From NCBI GenBank assembly GCA_030706015.1, contig JAUZPI010000109.1, positions 1-12,641 on the forward strand: DNA of 12,641 nt, read 5' to 3'. Each line of letters begins with the position of its first letter. Positions within the stretch are counted from its first letter, which is position 1. A model generated the notes under the pieces. The model ran no database searches. It was not told the DNA's origin and saw only the letters and a program-made list of their open reading frames with translations. The stretch is from Bacillota bacterium (GTDB lineage Bacteria; Bacillota; Clostridia; Clostridiales; Clostridiaceae). Below are positions 1-5,756 of the stretch, piece after piece. A program made the translations under genes and the position numbers.

Positions 1-59
1 GATTTGAAGTATAATTTTTGTGTAAATTAATGTATTTTGCCATATATTAATTTTACTAT

Positions 60-97
60 AAATCTTTCACTCTTCCGAGTGGGAGATTTATTTTTTT
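60..97 (+). terminator. Rho-independent terminator of a gene upstream of the window
   Basis: A 13-bp stem (60-72 with 77-89, two G-U pairs) closes a TTCC tetraloop and is followed by a run of seven T at 91-97. It reads on the + strand, so it ends transcription coming from the left, outside the window. Confidence 0.85.
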
Positions 98-101
98 AGG
101 C

Positions 102-136
102 AAAAAAGCTGCCGCACTAATTTTTAGTGCGACAGC
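102..136 (-). terminator. Hairpin terminator oriented on the minus strand
   Basis: The arms at 108-119 and 125-136 pair over 12 positions with one mismatch. On the minus strand the stem is followed by six T (A-run at 102-107 on the + strand). No minus-strand gene is recognisable between here and 365, so the transcript it ends is unknown. It could be a leftover of a lost gene, or it could act bidirectionally with the terminator at 60-97. Confidence 0.65.
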
Positions 137-364
137 CCCTTATAAATTTAGTCCTAATTATGCATTGGATAATACAGGTCTAGTTTAGGCTTGCTATACT
201 TGATTACTTATGTCCGTTTTCAATCATTTTACTAATTAATCGTGTAATTTTGTGTTTACATATGGAACATTTTCTAATTCTGGTGTAAAATAATGTAATA
301 TAAACAAGTATATAACTTACTTTAGTTACTTTGACGTACTTGATAGAAAGGCGGCAGGAATTAA
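137..364. other. Non-coding stretch and leader of the histidine kinase gene
   Basis: No convincing gene is present. A possible extended -10 element (TG one base before TAAAAT at 286-291) lies about 75 bases before the kinase start, but it has only a poor -35. The kinase ribosome binding site is AGGA at 356-359, five bases before the ATG, with a second purine-rich block at 347-354. No operator-like palindrome stands out. Confidence 0.4.
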
Positions 365-1651
365 ATGATATTAGATATACCTTTTGATAATTTAGATGAA
401 ACATTCTACTCTTTTTTTGAGAATCACAACTCAAGACTTTATAGTAATGCACTGTTTTTGGAAAGACTATTTAATGATAATTATTACGGTATAGCTGTTT
501 TTACTTCTCCCGATTTGATTTTGCTGGAACGTAATGAAAAATATGCGGAACAGTTCGGTGAACCTTTTGATAAGAAGGATACCTGTATCGGCCGCAGTAT
601 AAAGCAATTAATTCCAGACTTTGAAGGCAGCAAATCGGAAAAATTAATAAAAAATATTACACTTACAGGTGAAACTTTATATTTGCAGGAGTTTGAAGGC
701 TCAGTTAAAAATATGAACGGAAGATACTGGGATAACTCACTGACCCCTATCTCAGTAGATGGAGAAGTCAAATATATAGTTTCTATGCTTACTGATGTGA
801 CTACTAAGACTCAAACAAAGAAACATCTAGAGGAACAATCCAAAATAATTGAGGCTCTTGAGAATGCAATTGAAATGAAGGATGAATTTTTATCTCTTGT
901 ATCTCATGAATTTAGAACTCCTCTTAATGTTATTAATACAGCCATTCAAGCTATAGAACTAATTTGCAAGGATGAATTATCGGATAGATTGAAAAATTAT
1001 CTCCGTCCTATTAAGCAAAATTGTTTCAGGCAGCAAAGGCTGGTAAATAATCTTTTAGATATTACCCGTGCTGATGCCGGTCGTATTAAAATTTATAAAA
1101 AGAATATAAATATAGTATTTTTAACAAAAGCTATTACTGAATCTGTACAAACCTATTCCTCTCAAAAAGGTGTGACCATAAGCTTTGTATCTTCAATTGA
1201 TAAAAAAGTTATAGGTATTGATGATGAAAAATACGAACGAATTCTTTTGAATTTACTTTCCAATGCCATAAAGTTTACCCCAGAAGGGAAATGTATCACT
1301 GTAAGCTTATACTCCAATAAGGGCAGAATCTGCATTGATGTTAGAGATGAAGGAATAGGTATTCCAAAGGATAAAGCAGATATAATATTTGAGCGTTTTG
1401 GACAAGTTGATAGTTCCCTATCAAGACAAGCAGAAGGCACAGGAATTGGTCTATCCTTAGTAAAACGCTTTGTTGAAGCTTTGGGCGGCAGTATATCATT
1501 AAAGAGTAGAATTAATTATGGAAGTACCTTTACTATTTCACTGCCTGATGAAAAGGCTGTAGAGGAACCTATAAAAGGTAAAATAGTAGATTTGATGGAT
1601 AATCGTCTTATACAGGCTGCTACAATTGAGTTCTCAGATATTTACTTTTAG
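365..1651 (+). CDS. Soluble PAS-domain sensor histidine kinase, orphan
   Basis: This 428-residue cytoplasmic kinase has no signal peptide or membrane segment. A PAS-like sensor domain covers about residues 40-150, followed by a short coiled linker (150-172). The HisKA dimerisation domain has the phospho-acceptor His181 in the motif SHEFRTPLN. The ATP-binding HATPase_c domain shows the N box (NLLSNAIKF, 296-304), G1 box (DEGIGIP, 328-334), F box (about 342-347) and G2 box (GTGIGLS, 358-364), so it should be active. The family autophosphorylates on His and passes the phosphate to a response regulator. None is adjacent, which makes it an orphan kinase. In clostridia such soluble kinases can feed Spo0A, but that is inference here. 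The ligand of the PAS domain cannot be told. The last 20 residues, ending IEFSDIYF, form a tail beyond the catalytic core. A hairpin terminator follows at 1687-1724. Confidence 0.93.
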   Translation: MILDIPFDNLDETFYSFFENHNSRLYSNALFLERLFNDNYYGIAVFTSPDLILLERNEKYAEQFGEPFDKKDTCIGRSIKQLIPDFEGSKSEKLIKNITLTGETLYLQEFEGSVKNMNGRYWDNSLTPISVDGEVKYIVSMLTDVTTKTQTKKHLEEQSKIIEALENAIEMKDEFLSLVSHEFRTPLNVINTAIQAIELICKDELSDRLKNYLRPIKQNCFRQQRLVNNLLDITRADAGRIKIYKKNINIVFLTKAITESVQTYSSQKGVTISFVSSIDKKVIGIDDEKYERILLNLLSNAIKFTPEGKCITVSLYSNKGRICIDVRDEGIGIPKDKADIIFERFGQVDSSLSRQAEGTGIGLSLVKRFVEALGGSISLKSRINYGSTFTISLPDEKAVEEPIKGKIVDLMDNRLIQAATIEFSDIYF

Positions 1652-1686
1652 TTCCCTTAGATTAGATAAATTATCTCTATTTAACG

Positions 1687-1724
1687 AAGCTATCTATTGA
1701 TTAATATCATATTAGATAGCTTTT
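1687..1724 (+). terminator. Terminator of the histidine kinase gene
   Basis: A perfect 10-bp stem (AAGCTATCTA at 1687-1696 with its complement at 1713-1722) runs into four T. Inside the loop a further four pairs (1698-1701 with 1706-1709) can form. It starts 36 bases after the kinase stop codon. Confidence 0.75.
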
Positions 1725-2000
1725 ATCTTATATATCTGATTATTGCAACTCTGATTTCTTTAGGAGAAATCGTTATCTATGTCGTATACGTTAGCATTTA
1801 GCAGACAAATTCGAATATTCCTACAATTCCCTCAAAACTATCTGTTGAAATATTTATAAAGTCGTAGTATTATTATCTCATCGGCAAACAACGAGCATTA
1901 CAAATACTAATTCTCTTGCATTGCCAACTCTGGAATATGCGCCAAACTCTTATTTTGAACCTACATTTATACGTTGGAAGCCTAATATTTAGATGAAGAA
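1725..2000. other. Gene-free stretch, possibly a decayed coding sequence
   Basis: No intact gene is present. Two plus-strand frames are open for long stretches but broken: the frame from 1741 has stops at about 1792, 1846 and 1990, and the frame from 1742 has stops at about 1799 and 1868. No motif of a known family was recognised, including the zinc-finger or DED residues expected of TnpB. Because it lies directly before a structure resembling an IS200/IS605 right end, it could be the eroded end of a transposon gene. That is inference from position only. Confidence 0.3.
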
Positions 2001-2040
2001 ATGTACCTACTTGTGAGTCCTTTTACGGCATTGAAGGCGA

Positions 2041-2157
2041 TTGACACTTCTGTGAAGGCATCCCCCTATCGAGAGATAGGTGTCAAAATAGGGGTAACGG
2101 TATTTTGGAGTATTTACTAAGAGAAAGTACCCCATGACTTTGCAGTCATGGGGTTTT
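2041..2157 (+). ncRNA. Candidate omega-RNA-like structured RNA at an IS200/IS605-type right end
   Basis: The + strand can fold into a three-way junction. A closing helix pairs TTGACA (2041-2046) with TGTCAA (2081-2086). Inside it are hairpin CTTC-TGT-GAAG (2047-2057) and a 6-bp hairpin CCTATC-GAGA-GATAGG (2065-2080) with a GNRA-type loop. CCCC at 2062-2065 can also pair with GGGG at 2091-2094, outside the junction, giving a pseudoknot. A perfect 10-bp hairpin (2130-2153) ends the block. Compact pseudoknotted RNA followed by a terminal palindrome is the layout of the guide RNAs of TnpB/IscB nucleases, which overlap the right end of IS200/IS605 elements. No tnpA, tnpB or iscB lies next to it, so it would be a stranded copy. 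The alternative is an unrelated structured leader for the DUF2935 gene. The pairings are seen; the class is inferred. Confidence 0.45.
2129..2157 (+). terminator. Perfect CCCCATGACT hairpin with T-run; terminator or transposon right-end palindrome
   Basis: CCCCATGACT (2130-2139), loop TTGC, and its exact complement (2144-2153) are followed by TTTT. As RNA it is a strong intrinsic terminator. The same shape, a C-rich ATGACT/AGTCAT palindrome, is common at the ends of IS200/IS605 elements, where the transposase reads it as single-stranded DNA. Both roles are possible, and no gene immediately upstream needs a terminator. Confidence 0.7.
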
Positions 2158-2259
2158 CTATTTATGTACGATTAACTTTTCAACTATTTTTATATGGTAA
2201 CAATAATTACAAAATATCATATTATAATCATTGTGATATATTTTATAAGAGAGGGAATT

Positions 2260-3183
2260 ATGATTTCAAATGAGCAATATGTAAGGCTATCCTTAGAGGC
2301 TAACCTATTTTTTCTAAGAATTGTGAAAGAACATGCTATCTTCGCCGCTGCATCCTTACCCGCAAAATATGCTCCTACTTCAGCCCAATTTGTTTCAATG
2401 AAGAATAGTTTAGAAAGACTGCTTTCCAGAACATTAGCATTATCCCACGGTAATATAAGCTCTGAAGTTATGAATTCTTCCGAATTAGTTACAAACTTAA
2501 CCCTTCCAGCAGAGAAAGAAGTTCAAGCATTGACAGGTATTCCTGTTAACACCGCCATAACTGTACAAGAAACCAATTTGGGTTACAGAGACTTCTATAG
2601 ACAAGGTGGAAATATTGTTCAGCAGGTATCAGCATTAAATCGAGAAATAATTAGACAGGTAACTTCAGCTATAAACTTCCAAAGTAATTTACTTAGACAG
2701 ATTTTAACCTGCAAGGCCTTTAGTTTTGTTTATCCAACAAATCTTGATCATGTTACAAGAGAAGCTCGTGCATACGTAGGTTTACTTAATAGCCTTGAAA
2801 ATAAACAAGCAGAAGATATTTCAGTAAAGGGAATCATAGAACAAGAAATTTTCTGGAATGAAATAATGGATGAACATGCCAAATTCATAAGAGGTTACCT
2901 AGATCCTTCGGAAACTAAGCTATTTAAAACTGCTGATAATTTTGCAGATAGGCTTGATGCACTTGAAGCTGCTACAGTAGCTCTTCGTAATAATCCAACT
3001 AACCTGACCACTGTAACAAATGAAAGCCGTGAACTTGTTACTGATTTGAGAAACTTTAAAAGGCAAGGAACAGAGGGTTTAGTTGCTTGTAAGATAAAAG
3101 CTATTATGCCTGCCCTCTTGGCAGACCATGTAACCAGAGAAGCAAATCATTATTTAAGATTGCTCAGCACCTTCAAAGCATAA
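2260..3183 (+). CDS. DUF2935 family protein, duplicated ferritin-like helical domain
   Basis: This 307-residue protein is predicted to be cytoplasmic and all-helical, and it matches the DUF2935 family, which is common in Clostridia and Bacilli. It is built from two similar halves. Each half opens with a helix carrying Glu and then Glu-His (E13/E24/H25 and E194/E205/H206). Each closes with the motif DHVTREA (163-169 and 289-295), which supplies HxxxE (H164/E168 and H290/E294). That spacing of Glu and His on paired helices looks like a metal-binding site of ferritin-like or hemerythrin-like bundles, one per half. The biochemical role of the family is unknown and none is claimed. The start at 2260 is chosen because AGAGGGA (about 2249-2255) lies just before it. 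An in-frame ATG at 2194 would add a 22-residue Ile-rich leader without a ribosome binding site. A strong terminator follows. Confidence 0.85.
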   Translation: MISNEQYVRLSLEANLFFLRIVKEHAIFAAASLPAKYAPTSAQFVSMKNSLERLLSRTLALSHGNISSEVMNSSELVTNLTLPAEKEVQALTGIPVNTAITVQETNLGYRDFYRQGGNIVQQVSALNREIIRQVTSAINFQSNLLRQILTCKAFSFVYPTNLDHVTREARAYVGLLNSLENKQAEDISVKGIIEQEIFWNEIMDEHAKFIRGYLDPSETKLFKTADNFADRLDALEAATVALRNNPTNLTTVTNESRELVTDLRNFKRQGTEGLVACKIKAIMPALLADHVTREANHYLRLLSTFKA

Positions 3184-3199
3184 AAGTATTAATAAAACA

Positions 3200-3230
3200 C
3201 CCTTCCAAGGGAGGCTTGGAAGGGTTCTTT
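3200..3230. terminator. Shared terminator between convergent DUF2935 and MFS genes
   Basis: A perfect 10-bp stem CCCTTCCAAG (3200-3209) pairs with 3215-3224 around a GGAGG loop, followed on the + strand by TTCTTTT. On the minus strand it is followed by a TTTTATT stretch, so it can end the exporter gene as well. It lies 17 bases after the + strand stop and just beyond the minus-strand stop. Confidence 0.85.
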
Positions 3231-4897
3231 TATGCTGTAGCCTTTTCTGCAGATTCTGCAGCATCTGTTTCTTTTTTTCTGTTGAAAGGTACTGCAATTA
3301 ATCCAAACAGAGCTATTATTCCAGTGATTAAATAGCATTTATTATATACTTTATTGCTTTCATCATTTTTAATAACTTCAGCTTCATCTACTATATTGTA
3401 AATTTGCTTTTCTTGAGCCTCGAATTTCTTTGTAACTGCAGTTTTCATATTAGCAGGGACAGCTGCCAATGCTACCTTTTCCTGCTGCTGCATTAATTTG
3501 TGAACCGCTTCTTTTGAAAATCCATTTCCGCTATCAGATTTTGCAGTTTTAATTTTTGTGCTTAAACTATCTTTTACCTGCTGCTCAAGTACAGTGTTTT
3601 GGTTGATTTTATCCACAATTTTGTTTTTAGTATTATCCACAGCTATGCTGGTAAAATGAGTGCTTAATGTTGATACTAATGCAATAGCTAAGCAAGCTGT
3701 TAACTGCCTTAGGCTATTTAATATACCTGAAGCCATACCATTCTTATCTTCACTGATCTCATCAAAAGCACTTTTATACAATGGTGTAGTTGCTCCAACC
3801 CCTAATCCCATTAAAACAAATGCAATATAAATTATCTTCATATTATTTGAACTGTTTAAGTAATGGAATATTAAGTTTCCTGAACCTACAAAAACAACAG
3901 CTATAAATGAGGTTACTCTTATGGAAGTTTTATTTGAAACTACATTAAAGATTGGTGCCATAAAAAATGAAGTTGCACTTATTATTCCAATTCTAAGCCC
4001 TGATTGTAAAACAGTGTATCCCAGCTGATTTTCCAAGTAAAAATTCATTAGATATGTTATAGGCATATAAGCAAAGAATATTATTGCAACTAAAATAATG
4101 GATGCAGTAAAACTCTTTGCTCTGAATAACCCAAACTCAACCATAGGACTTTTTACGCTTCTTTCATATATTAGAAAAGCAACTATTGAGACTACAGAAG
4201 TTATTATTAAAGCTAACATTTTAGTGCTGCCCCAGCCATAATCATTTCCTTTTACAAGGAAGAAAGTTAAGGCTCCTAAGCCATAAGCCAAAAGAACAGA
4301 ACCAATTAGGTCTATCTTCTTTTCTATTGTACTGTCATAACATTCCTTAACATACACTTTTCCGAGTACTAATGAAACTATAATAAATGGTACATTTACA
4401 TAGAATATTGCCTTGAATCCAAAGGCTTCATTTAGTACACCCCCAACAACAGGTCCAGAAGCTGCAGATATTGCTATGATCATTCCAATGATAACCCCTA
4501 ATTTACCCATAGCCTCTTTGCCAAATAACTCTATAGCTAGAGGAATAGCCAATGGAGTTAATATTGCTGCACCAACTCCTTGAATAATTCTAAATGATAT
4601 GATCATCGTTAATGACGTAGATAATCCACAGCAAATTGATGAAAGTCCAAAAACAACAAGTCCAATCAAAAATAATTTCTTTCTTCCAAAGATATCTGCT
4701 ATCTTAGAGAAATTAATAAGCAGTGCTGAAAATGGAATCAAATAGGCTGTACTTACCCAGGATATGCCCGTAATACTTGTATTGAAGTAGTTTGCCATAG
4801 CTGGCAGTGATACATTTACTATAGTTGAATCTAATACTGTTAAAAAACAAGCTATTGCCAATGCTATAAATGCTAATATTTTTTCTTTTTTACTCAT
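3230..4897 (-). CDS. DHA2 (EmrB/QacA-type) 14-TM MFS multidrug exporter
   Basis: This 555-residue proton-driven membrane exporter belongs to the drug:H+ antiporter-2 family, whose usual substrates are drugs and other toxic compounds. Helix 1 carries the LDSTIVNVSLP signature (22-32) with Asp23. Motif A is at about 66-74 (ADIFGRKK), and the antiporter motif C lies in helix 5 (SAASGPVVGG, 144-153). Hydrophobic segments fit 14 helices. Between helices 13 and 14 lies a loop of roughly 100 residues (about 416-519), charged and helical, probably outside the cell and longer than in most relatives. AAAGGAG precedes the ATG. The gene diverges from a tetR-type gene across a 162-base gap with two operators, so it is very likely the repressor's target and induced by its own substrates. 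The substrate cannot be read from sequence. Confidence 0.95.
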   Translation of the reverse strand: MSKKEKILAFIALAIACFLTVLDSTIVNVSLPAMANYFNTSITGISWVSTAYLIPFSALLINFSKIADIFGRKKLFLIGLVVFGLSSICCGLSTSLTMIISFRIIQGVGAAILTPLAIPLAIELFGKEAMGKLGVIIGMIIAISAASGPVVGGVLNEAFGFKAIFYVNVPFIIVSLVLGKVYVKECYDSTIEKKIDLIGSVLLAYGLGALTFFLVKGNDYGWGSTKMLALIITSVVSIVAFLIYERSVKSPMVEFGLFRAKSFTASIILVAIIFFAYMPITYLMNFYLENQLGYTVLQSGLRIGIISATSFFMAPIFNVVSNKTSIRVTSFIAVVFVGSGNLIFHYLNSSNNMKIIYIAFVLMGLGVGATTPLYKSAFDEISEDKNGMASGILNSLRQLTACLAIALVSTLSTHFTSIAVDNTKNKIVDKINQNTVLEQQVKDSLSTKIKTAKSDSGNGFSKEAVHKLMQQQEKVALAAVPANMKTAVTKKFEAQEKQIYNIVDEAEVIKNDESNKVYNKCYLITGIIALFGLIAVPFNRKKETDAAESAEKATA

Positions 4898-4937
4898 AAT
4901 TATCTCTCCTTTATTTCCAATATACTAAAATTAAAAC

Positions 4938-4955
4938 ATGAAATCAACTTCACAT
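4938..4955. promoter_or_regulatory. Operator O1 for the TetR-type regulator
   Basis: The 18-mer ATGAAATCAACTTCACAT matches the core of the large palindrome at 4981-5020 (ATGAAACAAATTTCACAT, 4993-5010) at 15 of 18 positions. Both have ATGAA and TTCACAT half-sites with the same spacing. It covers the expected transcription start of the exporter gene, where a bound repressor would block initiation. The two sites are 55 bp apart, about five helical turns, so they face the same side of the DNA. Confidence 0.7.
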
Positions 4956-4959
4956 TCAT

Positions 4960-4988
4960 ATATTACCAAGCAAAAATAGAAAAGTCAA
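4960..4988 (-). promoter_or_regulatory. Promoter of the MFS exporter gene
   Basis: Read on the minus strand: -35 TTGACT (4983-4988), 17-base spacer, -10 TAATAT (4960-4965). The predicted start is near 4953, inside operator O1. The -35 lies in the outer left arm of operator O2. Confidence 0.75.
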
Positions 4989-5020
4989 TAATATGAAACA
5001 AATTTCACATTATTGACTTT
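4981..5020. promoter_or_regulatory. Operator O2, 40-bp inverted repeat holding both divergent -35 boxes
   Basis: Two 18-bp arms (4981-4998 and 5003-5020) are complementary except at one position and are separated by CAAA. The outer part of each arm ends in TTGACT reading outward, so each arm supplies the -35 box of one of the two divergent promoters. The inner part is the ATGAAA/TTTCACAT operator core. A repressor bound here would shut both its own gene and the exporter. Confidence 0.8.
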
Positions 5021-5040
5021 ATACTTTTTACTGGTATACT
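5013..5040 (+). promoter_or_regulatory. Promoter of the TetR-type regulator gene
   Basis: -35 TTGACT (5013-5018), 16-base spacer, -10 TATACT (5035-5040). The start would fall at about 5047, giving a very short leader with the ribosome binding site AGGTGA (5049-5054) at its very beginning. The -35 is the right arm of operator O2, which implies autoregulation. Confidence 0.7.
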
Positions 5041-5059
5041 ATTATATTAGGTGATAATA

Positions 5060-5695
5060 ATGGAAAGAAAAACGCGAAAACCCACCCAAAAAAGGGCTCT
5101 AGAAAAAATCGAAAAAATCGTTGATGCAGGTTATAAGCTTTTTAATGAAAAAGGGTATTATAATACTACCACTGCAGATATTGCAAAAGAAGCTGGTGTT
5201 GCTACTGGCTCTGTATACGCCTATTTTGAAGATAAAAAGGATATCTACCTTCAGGTTATTAGAAGAGTCTTTGATAGTTTTTTCCCTCCAACTGAAGATT
5301 TTTGGATACAGAATAATAATTTCAATCCAGAAGATCACGAAGCTATAAAAGCTTTATTTGGCTCTTTTATAAAATTAATGATGAACTATCATAATTTTTC
5401 TAAAACCTATCATGATGAATTGGAGGCTTTATCTCTTTTAGATGAAGATATTGGCAATCTAGTCAATGAACTAGAGGCTAGTCGTGTTAAAAAAGTAGAG
5501 GAAATATCTAAACTAGTATCCACTTCTTTTAAAAGTGAAGAGGATCTTAAGATTTTTGCCCATTACTCAATTCTCCTTGTAGACGATGTATGTCATAAAA
5601 TCCTTTATGATGACACCGTAAAGGATACCAATTTATATATTGATAAATGCGGCGAGATGCTGTATACCTTATTTAAATCTACTACAGCTTATTAA
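5060..5695 (+). CDS. TetR/AcrR-family transcriptional repressor
   Basis: This 211-residue cytoplasmic DNA-binding protein has an N-terminal TetR helix-turn-helix at about residues 34-60, with the family motif TTADIAKEAGVATGSVYAYF followed by KKDIY. The C-terminal two thirds are variable and helical, as expected of the ligand-binding and dimerisation domain. The ATG at 5060 is preferred because AGGTGA (5049-5054) sits at the right distance. The GTG at 5051, three codons earlier, overlaps that site and has none of its own. The protein diverges from the MFS exporter and very likely binds the two matching operators between them, repressing both genes until a compound binds. The inducer is unknown. 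It converges with the chemoreceptor gene, and a hairpin lies between them. Confidence 0.94.
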   Translation: MERKTRKPTQKRALEKIEKIVDAGYKLFNEKGYYNTTTADIAKEAGVATGSVYAYFEDKKDIYLQVIRRVFDSFFPPTEDFWIQNNNFNPEDHEAIKALFGSFIKLMMNYHNFSKTYHDELEALSLLDEDIGNLVNELEASRVKKVEEISKLVSTSFKSEEDLKIFAHYSILLVDDVCHKILYDDTVKDTNLYIDKCGEMLYTLFKSTTAY

Positions 5696-5701
5696 TAAGA
5701 A

Positions 5702-5750
5702 GGCACTGTACTTAGCTTTCAAAACTCAAGCTTAGCTGCAGTGCCATAGT
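5702..5750. terminator. Probable bidirectional terminator between tetR-type and chemoreceptor genes
   Basis: GGCACTG (5702-5708) pairs with CAGTGCC (5739-5745), and inside it AGCTT and AAGCT can pair. The T-runs on either side are broken (TAGTTTATTG on the + strand, TTCTTATT on the minus), so termination efficiency may be moderate. It lies between two convergent stop codons. Confidence 0.6.
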
Positions 5751-5756
5751 TTATTG

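Noticed and set aside
1687..1724. Left-end hairpin pairing with the right-end palindrome at 2130-2153 to make a complete small element
   Set aside because: The two hairpins share no sequence, and this one is well explained as the terminator of the kinase gene.
2001..2120. A 39-codon open frame starting ATG at 2001
   Set aside because: It has no ribosome binding site, matches no family I know, and lies across the structured RNA. The base-paired structure explains the sequence better than a peptide.
2194..2259. Upstream in-frame ATG extending the DUF2935 protein by 22 residues
   Set aside because: No ribosome binding site precedes it, the added stretch is Ile-rich and unlike the family, and a good site directly precedes the ATG at 2260.
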